From Clostridiales bacterium 1_7_47FAA (GTDB taxonomy: Bacteria; Bacillota; Clostridia; Lachnospirales; Lachnospiraceae): a stretch of DNA of 64,000 bases. The notes under the pieces are model-generated. The model ran no database searches. It had not been told where the DNA came from and worked only from the letters and a program-made list of their open reading frames with translations. The stretch spans positions 2,396,547 through 2,460,546 of the forward strand of contig DS990260.1 in the NCBI GenBank assembly GCA_000155435.1. Direction: 5' to 3'. Position numbers and translations under genes: made by a program. This document shows, in pieces, positions 25,721-34,342 of this stretch; the first letter of the stretch is position 1, and the number at the start of each line of letters is the position of its first letter.

Positions 25721-25768
25721 AATAAATGCTTCTATTAATAAATGCTTCTATATAATAAATACTTCCAT
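25721..25768 (+). repeat. Short direct repeats in the lysR-chr intergenic region
   Basis: Three copies of an AATAAATGCTTCTAT-like unit with 16-17 nt period lie just upstream of the lysR start. They may be regulator half-sites or a simple tandem duplication. Confidence 0.5.
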
Positions 25769-25924
25769 ACAAAATATATAATATTTTTATTATAGTTATT
25801 ATTTAATTATAGTATTTTACATATGTATTTGCAAGCTGTATAGTAAGAGGGAACAGGAAGGGGAATCCAACTTTCCATTTTTCCATTTTCCCCTCCGCAC
25901 GCTCCCAGAAAGGAAGATTTCTCC

Positions 25925-26542
25925 ATGGTTGTTAATGTTAAAGCTAAGAAGGACACGCGGTCCGGCAGCAGCCGGGCTTTATTATGTAAACTTTTTATTT
26001 CTACCCTGTATCTCAGCACCTTTACCTTTGGCGGCGGATATGTCATCGTCACCCTGATGAAAAAAAAGTTTGTGGATGAATACCACTGGATTGACGAACA
26101 GGAAATGCTGGACCTGGTGGCAATCGCCCAGTCCTCCCCAGGCGCCATTGCTGTTAACGGCGCCATTGTGGTTGGTTACAAACTGGCCGGAATGGCCGGG
26201 GTACTCACCTCCGTACTGGCTACCGTAATCCCGCCTTTTGTGATTCTTTCTGTCATCTCCCTGTTTTACGCCGCCTTCCGCTCCAACCTGGTGGTTGGAT
26301 GGATGTTGAACGGAATGCAGGCCGGCGTGGGAGCTGTCATTGCCCAGGTGGTGTGGGAGATGGGAAGCGGAATCGTGAAAGACAGGCAGTGGATATCCGT
26401 ATGCATTATGATTGCAGCCTTTGCGGCCAATTATATCTTTGGGGTAAATGTAATCCTCATCATCCTGTTCTGCGCCCTGATTGGCGTGGTCCGGACCATC
26501 CGCAGTGAAAAGGCCAGAAAGAAAGGAGTGCAGGCGTCATGA
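25925..26542 (+). CDS. chrA: Chromate transporter, first CHR half (ChrA-type)
   Basis: This membrane protein of 205 residues is one of two half-size CHR-domain subunits. Visible are STFTFGGGYVIVTLMKKKFV and AIAQSSPGAIAVNGAIVVGY, the conserved FGGG and SPGA-type motifs of the family, and about five to six hydrophobic segments. Short-chain CHR pairs work as heterodimers. Chromate efflux is the known activity, but in anaerobes other oxyanions are possible. The ATG of the second half overlaps this stop (ATGA). Confidence 0.88.
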   Translation: MVVNVKAKKDTRSGSSRALLCKLFISTLYLSTFTFGGGYVIVTLMKKKFVDEYHWIDEQEMLDLVAIAQSSPGAIAVNGAIVVGYKLAGMAGVLTSVLATVIPPFVILSVISLFYAAFRSNLVVGWMLNGMQAGVGAVIAQVVWEMGSGIVKDRQWISVCIMIAAFAANYIFGVNVILIILFCALIGVVRTIRSEKARKKGVQAS

Positions 26543-27111
26543 TTTATTTCCAGTTATTTTTAAGCTTCCTCCAGATTGGCGCATTCAGCTTCGGAGGCGG
26601 ATACGCAGCAATGCCATTGATACAGAATCAGGTGGTAGACCTGCACCACTGGCTGAATCTTTCTGAATTTACCGACCTGGTCACCATATCCCAGATGACC
26701 CCCGGGCCCATTGCCATTAATTCAGCCACATTTGTGGGCACCCGCATTGCCGGGGCGCCCGGCGCCCTGGCCGCTACGGTGGGATGCGTTCTTCCATCCT
26801 GCATCCTGGTAACCCTGCTGGCACGCATCTACTTAAAATACCGTGATTTAAGCATCATCCAGGGCGTCCTCAAATCCCTGCGCCCGGCGGTGGTTGCCAT
26901 GATAGGCGCCGCAGGCGTCAGCATCCTTGTGACGGCCTTCTGGGGCCTGGGAGGCTTCTCCCCCAGCATCAGCGCGTTGAACCTGCGTTCCGTATGCATC
27001 TTTGCAGGCGCATTGATTTTACTGGTACGGTTTAAGATGAGTCCAATCCTTGTCATGGTTTTGTCCGGAGTGGCCGAGACTGCCTGCCAGCTGGTTCTGA
27101 GGATCCTGTAA
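26539..27111 (+). CDS. chrA: Chromate transporter, second CHR half (ChrA-type)
   Basis: This is the partner CHR subunit of 190 residues. It has FLQIGAFSFGGGYAAMPLIQ and TISQMTPGPIAINSATFVGT, the second variant of the FGGG and PGP motifs. The two halves carry complementary versions (SPGA and TPGP) as in known antiparallel pairs. It is coupled to the first gene by a 4-nt overlap and probably depends on the divergent LysR protein. Substrate is assigned by family only. Confidence 0.88.
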   Translation: MIYFQLFLSFLQIGAFSFGGGYAAMPLIQNQVVDLHHWLNLSEFTDLVTISQMTPGPIAINSATFVGTRIAGAPGALAATVGCVLPSCILVTLLARIYLKYRDLSIIQGVLKSLRPAVVAMIGAAGVSILVTAFWGLGGFSPSISALNLRSVCIFAGALILLVRFKMSPILVMVLSGVAETACQLVLRIL

Positions 27112-27151
27112 AATGTCCCATTGACTTTCATCTATTTCCGCTATAGAATCA

Positions 27152-27199
27152 AATAAGTCCCACGGCTGTAAGGCGGCTGCGGGACTTATTGCGGCTTTT
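27152..27199 (+). terminator. Hairpin between the chr genes and nhaC
   Basis: A perfect 10-bp outer stem (AATAAGTCCC at 27152-27161 with its complement at 27181-27190) encloses a GC-rich 19-nt loop region. It ends 9 nt before a TTTT run. It is probably a terminator for the chr genes. I could not match it to a riboswitch class. Confidence 0.5.
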
Positions 27200-27281
27200 G
27201 GCACTTCCTGATCAGGTTCCTGATTCATTTTCCGGTCCGGGATGCCGCCAGCATATTATGTAAATATACGGGAGATTACTT

Positions 27282-28613
27282 ATGACAGCGGAAATCATCA
27301 CTCTTGGACTTTTTCTCGCCGGGCTTGGCCTGTGCATTTTTACAGGGGCCCAGATTCTTTACGCCCTTGTGTTCGGTCTGGCCTGCTTTTCTGTTTACAC
27401 TTTGTCAAAGGGGTATTCTGTCAAGGCGACCTGCGGCATGCTCGTAGAGGGGATGGGGAAGGTGAAGAACATCCTTTTCATTTTCCTGCTTATCGGTTCC
27501 CTTACATCCATATGGCGCACCTGCGGGACCATACCATTCATCCTGTATCATGCCATGGGGCTTATCAATCCGCGGTATTTTGTATTGTGCACGTTTCTGC
27601 TGTGCTCCATGATGTCCTTCCTCACAGGCACTTCCTTTGGTACCGCCAGCACCATGGGAGTCATCTGCATGCTCATATCCAATGCAGCGGGTCTGAATCC
27701 CGCCCTTACAGGAGGAGCCATTCTCTCCGGCAGCTTTTTCGGTGACCGCTGTTCCCCCATGTCCACCAGCGCCCAGCTGGTGTGTACCCTGACCAGGACT
27801 GATATCTATATTAATATAAAGCATATGTTCAGGACCTGCCTCATCCCCATGGCTGCCAGCTGCATCCTTTATGTAGTACTGGCAGGCCGCGACGGCGGGG
27901 CCAGGGTGGACTTAAGCCTGCTGTCCCTGTTTCAGGACAACTTCTCCCTGCATCTGGCTACGGCGGCGCCCGCGCTTTTGATTCTCCTTCTGGCCCTTCT
28001 TCATGTGGATGTCAAATACGCCATGGGCGCCAGCATTGCCGCGGCAGCGGTGGCAGCCCTTGTTTTGCAGGGGACAGCGCCGCTGGAGCTGTTAAAAAGT
28101 CTTTGGACCGGCTATCGCGCAGATGGGGATACCCGCCTTGCTTCCCTCTTAAACGGCGGAGGAATTGCTTCCATGGTAAAGGTGGGAATCATTGTCCTGA
28201 TATCCTCTTCCTACTCCGGCATCTTCTCGCACACCCGCCTGCTGGCCGGAGTAAAGTCAGCCCTCCAGCGCTCTGCCAGGGTGCTCACTCCCTTTGGCAC
28301 CGTGGTCCTGACCTCCGTGCTCTCCTGCGCCGTAAGCTGCAACCAGAGCCTGGCAACCATCCTCACCTGCCAGATGTGCGATACGTTATATCCCAGCAAG
28401 GAAAACCTGGCCCTGGCTCTTGAAAACACGGTGATTGTCCTTGCAGCCCTGGTTCCATGGGGAATCGCAGGCGCTGTCCCCGTGGCAACCATCGGAGCGC
28501 CCATGGCGTGTATGCTGTATGCATTCTATCTGTACCTGCTGCCGGTGTGGAACCTGTTCACTGCCTTTTACCATGAATGGCCAGGGTCACCGGTGCCTTG
28601 CCGGGATACATGA
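27282..28613 (+). CDS. nhaC: NhaC-family Na+/H+ antiporter
   Basis: This integral membrane antiporter has 443 residues and about 11-12 hydrophobic segments. The NhaC signature region is clear: SFLTGTSFGTASTMGVICML and ILSGSFFGDRCSPMSTSA, with charged Asp and Arg inside the membrane. A second inverted-repeat half follows (LTSVLSCAVSCNQSLATILT). NhaC family members exchange Na+ for H+ or organic substrates such as malate/lactate (MleN). CGGGAGA precedes the ATG. The stop codon falls inside the first unit of a tandem repeat array. Confidence 0.88.
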   Translation: MTAEIITLGLFLAGLGLCIFTGAQILYALVFGLACFSVYTLSKGYSVKATCGMLVEGMGKVKNILFIFLLIGSLTSIWRTCGTIPFILYHAMGLINPRYFVLCTFLLCSMMSFLTGTSFGTASTMGVICMLISNAAGLNPALTGGAILSGSFFGDRCSPMSTSAQLVCTLTRTDIYINIKHMFRTCLIPMAASCILYVVLAGRDGGARVDLSLLSLFQDNFSLHLATAAPALLILLLALLHVDVKYAMGASIAAAAVAALVLQGTAPLELLKSLWTGYRADGDTRLASLLNGGGIASMVKVGIIVLISSSYSGIFSHTRLLAGVKSALQRSARVLTPFGTVVLTSVLSCAVSCNQSLATILTCQMCDTLYPSKENLALALENTVIVLAALVPWGIAGAVPVATIGAPMACMLYAFYLYLLPVWNLFTAFYHEWPGSPVPCRDT

Positions 28614-28717
28614 TATCGGGATGTATGGTATTGGGATGCATGATATTGGGATGCATGATATCGCGATACATGATATTGGGATGCATGATATTGGGATACA
28701 TATATCGCGATACATGG
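28603..28717 (+). repeat. 15-nt tandem repeat array at the 3' end of nhaC
   Basis: About seven and a half copies of a 15-nt unit (consensus GGGATGCATGATATT) run from the last nhaC codons through the stop. Variants swap GGG for GCG and GCA for ACA. The unit is nearly palindromic around ATGCAT and GATATC. No gene is seen in 28614-28789. Confidence 0.85.
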
Positions 28718-28789
28718 CGCCAGGGTATAGCGCCGTGTTGATAGTGCCATGACAGACGGTACTGTGATATGCAGAACTACAAGCATTTT

Positions 28790-29170
28790 TTACTCATGCA
28801 GTTCCAACGGCAGGCCGTCCGGGTCATGGAAGAATGTCATCCGCTTTCCTGTAAATTCATCCACCCGCACGGATTCTGTCTCAATCCCCTTTTCCCTCAG
28901 TTCCGCTATGACGGCATCCATGTCATCCACCCTGAATGCCAGATGTCTCAGGCCGCAGGCTTCGGGATAACTTGGCCTGGGCGGATTGCCGCTGGCCGAA
29001 AATAGTTCCAGTTCGCATCCATCCAGTTCCAGGTCCAGTTTGTAATCCCCTCTGGAGGGCCTGTAATTTTCCCTTATGATTTGAAATCCCAGTGTCTCAA
29101 CATAGAATTTCCTCGACTTCTTATAATCTGATACAATGATTGCAACATGATGGATCTGTCTCAGGTTCAT
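28790..29170 (-). CDS. Glyoxalase/VOC-family protein
   Basis: This 126-residue single-domain metalloenzyme of the vicinal oxygen chelate fold has IHHVAIIVSDYKKSRKFYVE at the start with the first metal-ligand His. It then has ELELFSAS, LRHLAFRVDDMDAV with a His, and DPDGLPLELHE at the C-terminus with the Glu ligand. It resembles the GloA2/YaeR subgroup. The start at 29170 follows GGAGAGGAAAC; a longer frame would be made of tandem repeats. Substrate is unknown, but lactoylglutathione is unlikely in an anaerobe of this type. Confidence 0.85.
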   Translation of the reverse strand: MNLRQIHHVAIIVSDYKKSRKFYVETLGFQIIRENYRPSRGDYKLDLELDGCELELFSASGNPPRPSYPEACGLRHLAFRVDDMDAVIAELREKGIETESVRVDEFTGKRMTFFHDPDGLPLELHE

Positions 29171-29188
29171 GTTTCCTCTCCTTCGTGT

Positions 29189-29303
29189 GTCCGTATGTAC
29201 TTTATGTCCGTATGTACCTCGTGTCCGTATGTACTTCGTTTCCATAGTTCTTCGTTTCCATAGTTCTTCGTTTCCATAGTTCTTCGTTTCCATAGTTCTT
29301 CGT
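29189..29303 (-). repeat. Tandem repeats in the leader of the glyoxalase-family gene
   Basis: Three 17-nt units (plus-strand GTCCGTATGTACTTCGT type, 29189-29239) are followed directly by four identical 16-nt units (TTCCATAGTTCTTCGT, 29240-29303). They lie 18 nt or more upstream of the minus-strand start codon, so they are probably transcribed as its leader. Confidence 0.88.
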
Positions 29304-29378
29304 GTCAGTCATACCGTGTTCCAGCCTACTGTCCCCTCTTATACAACCGGCCTGTTATATTGGCCCGGCCCCCTTATT

Positions 29379-30377
29379 TCAGCTTATCATCTCAGCGCCA
29401 ATTTTATATGTCCACGCGCCGTCCTTATAAGTGGCTGTTACATCCGAAAAATAGTAGGCCCCGGTTCCGCTCCTGTATTTTCTTGCGCTGCATGTCAGCT
29501 GGCTGCCGCTGTTGGATGTCTCCTCTATGGTAACAAGGATTCCATGCTCCAGTCCCTTCTGAGGGTCAAGTGCCCCGCTCTCCACCAGGTCCTTCTCCGT
29601 AGCAAGCTCGCCCCAGGCGCCAAAGCTTGTTCCGCCCATATAAGCCAGGCCCTCTTTCTCCGCATCGGACAGGGAACCCACCATGGTCAGGTCAAAATAG
29701 CTTTGGGTAATCCCGTCGTTCAGTCCAGGGTCAACTTCCGCCAAATTCTTTATCAGCTGTTTATAAAACTCCAGTTCCCTGCTTCCCATATCCTCTGTTA
29801 TCCTGAGTTTCTGGTAACCGAACTGCCCTGGATAACTTTCCAGTACATAACCTTCCCAGCTCAGTTCCACTATCATGCCGGATTTCAATTCCGATATCCG
29901 GGCAGGCTTTCCATCTGCATTTTCCAGGACAGGACCGTGTCCAACCCGGAACAGTCCGCTCATGTCATTGTCGCCTGCACCGCAGACCAGCATACTTTTA
30001 TCATCCACATCCAGAATCTCAAAACGTTCCGTCCTGGCATCCCCGGACAGCCCTTCGGTATCCACAGGCGCCTGTCCCGGCTTTAATCCATCGCTGTCAT
30101 CCTCTGCTGATGTTCCATCGCCGCTACCCATCCCGTCAGGCCCTGCCGATATCCCATCGCCGCCGCCCATCCCGTCAGGCCCTGCCGATGTCCCATCGCT
30201 GCCCCCCATCCTGTCATCCCCTGCCGCTGATTCCCCCGCTGATGCCGCGCCGCTGTCCATTCCTGCCCCATTGCCCGGATTCCCAGCAGCCGCTGTCTTC
30301 TGTCCGCAGCCGGATATACATATCAGGAAAAATACGGTAATCCATACCACCCCAAAACGCCTGTAACCTTTTTTCAT
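29379..30377 (-). CDS. Lipoprotein of unknown function with Gly/Asp-rich repeats
   Basis: This 332-residue secreted lipoprotein has a signal peptide ending in ISGC (Cys24). Residues about 45-105 are low complexity with a 13-residue repeat (GGGDGISAGPDGM type, about three copies). The C-terminal 220 residues look folded. First comes a small beta domain (FEILDVDDKSMLVCGAGDND, then ELKSGMIVELSWEGYV), reminiscent of DUF3221-like or OB-type lipoprotein domains. An alpha/beta part ends in VTATYKDGAWTYKIGAEMIS. I do not recognise a defined family. GGGAGGAG precedes the ATG. It appears monocistronic. Confidence 0.75.
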   Translation of the reverse strand: MKKGYRRFGVVWITVFFLICISGCGQKTAAAGNPGNGAGMDSGAASAGESAAGDDRMGGSDGTSAGPDGMGGGDGISAGPDGMGSGDGTSAEDDSDGLKPGQAPVDTEGLSGDARTERFEILDVDDKSMLVCGAGDNDMSGLFRVGHGPVLENADGKPARISELKSGMIVELSWEGYVLESYPGQFGYQKLRITEDMGSRELEFYKQLIKNLAEVDPGLNDGITQSYFDLTMVGSLSDAEKEGLAYMGGTSFGAWGELATEKDLVESGALDPQKGLEHGILVTIEETSNSGSQLTCSARKYRSGTGAYYFSDVTATYKDGAWTYKIGAEMIS

Positions 30378-30534
30378 AAACGCTCTCCTCCCATCATGAT
30401 CACTTTATGGAATACACTGATTATAACAGACCGGAAGCTTCCATATCTTATTATTTGCTGAATATTCCATTACCAGGAACTTAATATTCACAGTCCATTC
30501 CTTCCCAAAATGGTATGGGATATATTCGCACTTT

Positions 30535-30589
30535 AAAAGGATGCCCAGGGTTATCATCACACAGCGGATGATGATAATCCTGGGCATCC
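30535..30589 (-). terminator. Long terminator hairpin after the PfkB kinase gene
   Basis: Read on the minus strand, an approximately 20-bp stem (GGATGCCCAGG with its complement, then a G-U pair, then TGATGATAA with its complement) is followed by TTTT. It lies 8 nt past the kinase stop and ends the polyol operon. Confidence 0.85.
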
Positions 30590-30596
30590 CTAATCT

Positions 30597-31580
30597 TTAT
30601 TCAACCTTATTCCGTCCCACCACTGCCTCAATCTCCCCCGGTTCCGGCATGGACTTAAGCGCCCCTTTCCTGGTGGTAACAATGGATGCCGCGGCTGAAG
30701 CCATTGTCAGCATTTCCCTTACACTGTCCCGGTCCAGGGAATCCACCGGATGGTCCAGAAGATAGTTCAGGCAGCATCCGCAAAAGGTGTCCCCTGCCCC
30801 AGTGGTGTCAATGGTCCTGTCTGTAAGGAATGCCTCTGCCTTCAGGGATTCCTCCGCCCAGTATGCCGTACTCCCGGCAGCCCCGGCCGTCACAAGGATC
30901 AAGGGAATGCCGTAAACGGCCTGCAGATGGCCCACCGCCTGTTTCTCATCCTCTATCCGGGTCATGAAACGCAGTTCCTCATCCTCAATCTTCAGGACAT
31001 GGCATAGGGATGCACCATAGAGCATCTGCCTTCTTGCCTCCTCCATGTCCTCCCATAAGGGCGGCCGCAGATTGGGGTCAAAGGAAATCAGGCATCCGCT
31101 TTCCTTTGCACATGCAGCTGCCCTTCTAGTGGCCTTCCTTACCCCTTCATGGGTCATGGACAGGGTGCCGAAGTGGAATATCCTGGAACGGCGGATCATG
31201 TCCAGGTCCACCTCTTCCTCGGACAAGGCCATATCAGCGCCCGGATTGCGGTAAAAAGAAAAGTTCCTGTCCCCCGACTCATCAATGCTGACAAATGCAA
31301 GTGTTGTGTGTACCTCATCCGACATCACAAGTCCCTGGCTCCCGATTCCCGCATCCTGGACAGCCCTGCTCAGGAACCTCCCATGGATATCATTTCCAAT
31401 CTTACCGATGAATCCTGTGTTCCTGCCGAATCTTGCCAGCATGGCCAGCACATTACACGGCGCGCCTCCCGGATTCTGCTCCAGGACGGGATTGCCCTGG
31501 GCACTGGTTCCGGCAGGTGTGAAATCTATTAAAAGCTCCCCAAGGGCAGTTACGTCATAATCTTTCTGATTTTCCATCAC
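30597..31580 (-). CDS. PfkB-family carbohydrate kinase (fructokinase-like)
   Basis: This 327-residue sugar kinase has YDVTALGELLIDFTP at the N-terminus, PGGAPCNVLAMLARFG (signature 1), IGNDIHGRFL, and TIDTTGAGDTFCGCCLNYLL (signature 2 with the catalytic Asp). The pattern LGELLIDF plus GGAPCNVA-like matches bacterial fructokinases (ScrK type). It lies 3 nt after the GPH symporter gene in the ROK-regulated operon. A GTG at 31580 or ATG at 31577 is the start, after GGAGG. Fructose made from a polyol by the upstream dehydrogenase is a reasonable substrate, by inference. Confidence 0.87.
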   Translation of the reverse strand: MMENQKDYDVTALGELLIDFTPAGTSAQGNPVLEQNPGGAPCNVLAMLARFGRNTGFIGKIGNDIHGRFLSRAVQDAGIGSQGLVMSDEVHTTLAFVSIDESGDRNFSFYRNPGADMALSEEEVDLDMIRRSRIFHFGTLSMTHEGVRKATRRAAACAKESGCLISFDPNLRPPLWEDMEEARRQMLYGASLCHVLKIEDEELRFMTRIEDEKQAVGHLQAVYGIPLILVTAGAAGSTAYWAEESLKAEAFLTDRTIDTTGAGDTFCGCCLNYLLDHPVDSLDRDSVREMLTMASAAASIVTTRKGALKSMPEPGEIEAVVGRNKVE

Positions 31581-31582
31581 AA

Positions 31583-33073
31583 TCAGGTTCCTCCTTCATA
31601 CATTTCCTTCATAATCTCGTTGTAGCGCCTGCGGTTCAGACGGTAGAAGAAAAGCACAATACCAGTGATGATCCAGAACAGGCCCGGTATGGTGGTAAAT
31701 GAATGCTTAATCACTGCCAGAACGGCAGGGTTCTGCCGTCCCCCGGCCACATATCCGCACATCCCCAGGACCATGGCCAGAAGCGAGGTGCCAAGAGCCA
31801 TGCCCATCTTGTTGCCAAGTGATATAAAGGCATACTGGAATCCATCGTTGCGCAGTCCGGTCTTCCACTCCCCATATTCCACACAATCCGGGATGATGGC
31901 ATAGATGGCAGTGTTAAACCCGGAAAAGAAAAACTGGGTCAAGGCCGATACCCCGTAAAACAGACCCGGGGATTCCTTTACCGTAAACATCCCCAGCCCC
32001 ATCATGGACATACCGGTCAGGAATGCAAAAATGGATGCCGCCCTTCCCTTGTTGTTGGTCCAGTGGAACAGCATGGGGAAACAGGCTGCCCCAATAATGG
32101 AAGGGATTATGATGCACATGGAATACACGGTAAAGAATGCCTTGTTGCCCTCCACATAGGTGAAATAATACAGCGCATCCGCATTCCTTCCATAAAGTGT
32201 GAACCCGAACAGCAGCTGGCCTGCCAGGGCCAGGATATAGGGACGGTTCTTAGATACGGCCCCAAGCTGTTCCTTCAGGGAAATCTTCTTCCGCTCAGGT
32301 ACGGCCACCACTTCCTTTGTCTTTGCGAAACAGAAAATATGGCACAATGCAAAGATACCTCCGTAAATCACGGCTATCAGGAGATATCCCCTTCTGTCGC
32401 TGCCAGCGCCCAGCGTTTCAATCAATGGCACGGTTATGATATTGATGATACCGATGGCAATCATGGCTGCCACGGACCGGAAGGTGTTAATCTGCGCACG
32501 TTCCTCTATGTTCTGGGTCATGGCCCCGCACAGGGTCCCGTACGGGATGTTGACGCAGGTGTAACCCAGAACCAGGATACAGTATGTAATGGCCATGTAA
32601 ACAACCTTGGCCGTGCTGTTCCAACCCGGATGTGCCCAGAATGTCAATATCAGCACAATGGCCGTCAGGGGCGCGGCCGCCAGAAGCCATGGCCTGTATC
32701 TCCCCCATCTGGAATGGGTCCTGTCGGTCAGGCTTCCGATGATGGGGTCATTCACAGCGTCCCAGAACCTTGAGAAAAGCATCAGTCCCGCCACAGCCCC
32801 CATACTGATTCCAAACACATCGGTGTAAAAAATCATCAGGAAATTCCCCACAAACATCCAGCTGAAATTACAGCCCACATCCCCCATGCCATACGCAATC
32901 TTGCTGATTAGGGATACTTTAACGTCCGTGTCCGCTTTCACACCGGTTCCTGCAGCCGCACCGCTGCCTGCAGCCGTACCGCATCCTACAGCCGCACCGC
33001 TGCCTGCATCCACACCTGTTTCCATATTCTGTCCGGCCTGTTTCATTTTACATCTTAACGCCATCTCCGTCAT
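31583..33073 (-). CDS. GPH-family (glycoside-pentoside-hexuronide) cation symporter
   Basis: This sugar:cation symporter of 496 residues has twelve hydrophobic segments. The family landmarks are SKIAYGMGDVGCNFSWMFVG, FSRFWDAVNDPIIGSLTDRT and RWGRYRPWLLAAAP. The N-terminus is unusual: about 50 residues before the first helix are a Gly/Ala/Thr repeat (GSGAAVGCGTAAGSGAAAGT type) that relatives usually lack. AAGGAG lies ahead of the ATG at 33073. It is placed between the zinc dehydrogenase and the kinase, so it probably imports the sugar or polyol used by them. Confidence 0.9.
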   Translation of the reverse strand: MTEMALRCKMKQAGQNMETGVDAGSGAAVGCGTAAGSGAAAGTGVKADTDVKVSLISKIAYGMGDVGCNFSWMFVGNFLMIFYTDVFGISMGAVAGLMLFSRFWDAVNDPIIGSLTDRTHSRWGRYRPWLLAAAPLTAIVLILTFWAHPGWNSTAKVVYMAITYCILVLGYTCVNIPYGTLCGAMTQNIEERAQINTFRSVAAMIAIGIINIITVPLIETLGAGSDRRGYLLIAVIYGGIFALCHIFCFAKTKEVVAVPERKKISLKEQLGAVSKNRPYILALAGQLLFGFTLYGRNADALYYFTYVEGNKAFFTVYSMCIIIPSIIGAACFPMLFHWTNNKGRAASIFAFLTGMSMMGLGMFTVKESPGLFYGVSALTQFFFSGFNTAIYAIIPDCVEYGEWKTGLRNDGFQYAFISLGNKMGMALGTSLLAMVLGMCGYVAGGRQNPAVLAVIKHSFTTIPGLFWIITGIVLFFYRLNRRRYNEIMKEMYEGGT

Positions 33074-33093
33074 ATCCCCACATCTCCTTATAT

Positions 33094-34119
33094 CTACTCC
33101 TGCACGTTGATAATTACTTTCATGGTGCTTTCCCTGTTCCCATCTATGTACTGGTATGCCTTCAGATAATCCTTAAACGCAAAATGTTTGGAGATAAGGG
33201 GGGACAGGGCCACCTTTTTCTCATTCACAAGACGGATTGCATCCAGATAATCCTCGTTCCGGTACATCATACTAGTATTCAGGTCCAGTTCATGGTCATT
33301 GAGCACAGCCAGATTAATCTGCCCCAGGCCTGCGAACACTGCAACCAGGATAATGGTGCTTCCCTTGCGGGCATACTTGATTGCCTGGCCCATGGTAATG
33401 TTGTTGCCTGCACAGTCATAGATGACGTCCGCTTTATCCGGCCCGAAGTTCTCTGTCATGGCCTCCCCGAAGTCCTTATCCCTGGTGTTCACGCAGAAAT
33501 CCACGCCGCACTCCTTTGCTTTTTCAAGGCGCAGGTCGCTGACATCCGTAATCATCACCTGTTCCGCTCCCAGGCCCTTTGCCGTCTGTGCCACCAGTAT
33601 CCCGATGGGTCCTGCTCCCAGCACTGCAATCCTTGCGCCCTTCACATCCCCGGCCTGCTTCACGGCATGGACCGCAACTGCCAGAGGTTCAATCATGGCC
33701 CCCTCGTCATAGCTCATGTCCCCGGGAAGCAGGGTAACCTTTGCGGCATCCACGGCAAAATAGTGGGAAGCCACACCCGTGGTCTGGAAGCCCATCACCT
33801 TCAGTTCCTCGCACAGATTGTATTTGCCATGGCGGCATGGGTAGCATTCGCCGCACACCACCTGTGGCTGGATTGTCACCTTCTGCCCCGGCACTAACCC
33901 GGCCACTGCCCGGCCAACCTTTACCACCTCGCCTGAAACCTCATGTCCCTGGGTTACAGGATAGCTTGTAAATGGGTGTTCCCCATGGTACACATGGATA
34001 TCAGAACCGCAGATTCCTATCTTCATAATCTTTATAAGCACTTCCCCCTCACTGATTTCCGGTACCGGAACCTCACGAAACTCAATTTTACCTGGCGCTG
34101 TCATTACCTGCTGTAACAT
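33094..34119 (-). CDS. Zinc-dependent medium-chain dehydrogenase (sorbitol/polyol type)
   Basis: This NAD(P)-linked dehydrogenase of 341 residues has catalytic zinc ligands in IGICGSDIHVYHG and QGHEVSG. The structural zinc site is CGECYPCRHGKYNLC, and the dinucleotide loop is VLGAGPIGILVAQTAKGLGA. It resembles L-iditol/sorbitol or L-threonine-type dehydrogenases. The start at 34119 follows AAGGAGAG; the longer frame to 34200 covers the promoter and operator. It is first in the operon with the symporter and kinase. Import, oxidation and phosphorylation of a polyol is the likely pathway, but the exact polyol is unknown. Confidence 0.88.
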   Translation of the reverse strand: MLQQVMTAPGKIEFREVPVPEISEGEVLIKIMKIGICGSDIHVYHGEHPFTSYPVTQGHEVSGEVVKVGRAVAGLVPGQKVTIQPQVVCGECYPCRHGKYNLCEELKVMGFQTTGVASHYFAVDAAKVTLLPGDMSYDEGAMIEPLAVAVHAVKQAGDVKGARIAVLGAGPIGILVAQTAKGLGAEQVMITDVSDLRLEKAKECGVDFCVNTRDKDFGEAMTENFGPDKADVIYDCAGNNITMGQAIKYARKGSTIILVAVFAGLGQINLAVLNDHELDLNTSMMYRNEDYLDAIRLVNEKKVALSPLISKHFAFKDYLKAYQYIDGNRESTMKVIINVQE

Positions 34120-34151
34120 ATCCCATCTCTCCTTTTTCTTTTCTATATAAT

Positions 34152-34211
34152 CTTTTATAAAATGTTTTATTAAAGTAATTACATTATTGCACTGGAACAT
34201 ACTTTTGTCAA
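34152..34211 (-). promoter_or_regulatory. Promoter and palindromic operator of the polyol operon
   Basis: On the minus strand TTGACA (34211-34206), 17 nt and AATAAT (34188-34183) form the promoter. Just downstream, 34152-34175 is an inverted repeat: CTTTTATAAAA, TG, then TTTTATTAAAG, with one mismatched pair. AT-rich palindromes of this type are bound by ROK/NagC-XylR repressors, and a ROK gene lies next door. Confidence 0.65.
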
Positions 34212-34298
34212 TATACCAATTGCATTTTCATCAACATGATGATTTTTCCGCCGTCCTTTTGTGCAGTCTGCACAGAACACATGGAACCCATACAGAGA

Positions 34299-34330
34299 AT
34301 GCGGTCCCTGTGCCTTACCAGGAACCGCAT
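34299..34330 (-). terminator. Hairpin after the ROK regulator gene
   Basis: ATGCGGT and ACCGCAT (7 bp) plus an inner CCTG/CAGG pairing form a stem 13 nt past the ROK stop codon. There is no clear U-tract. Confidence 0.45.
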
Positions 34331-34342
34331 CCCATATCCGTC

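Noticed and set aside
27152-27199. Riboswitch before nhaC
   Set aside because: The stem is a simple 10-bp hairpin close to the end of the chr genes. I could not match conserved core bases of a known ion riboswitch, so a terminator is the simpler reading.
28568-28786. Minus-strand frame with a YHASQ-type pentapeptide repeat
   Set aside because: It is only the translation of the 15-nt tandem array and has no start signal or homologue that I recognise.
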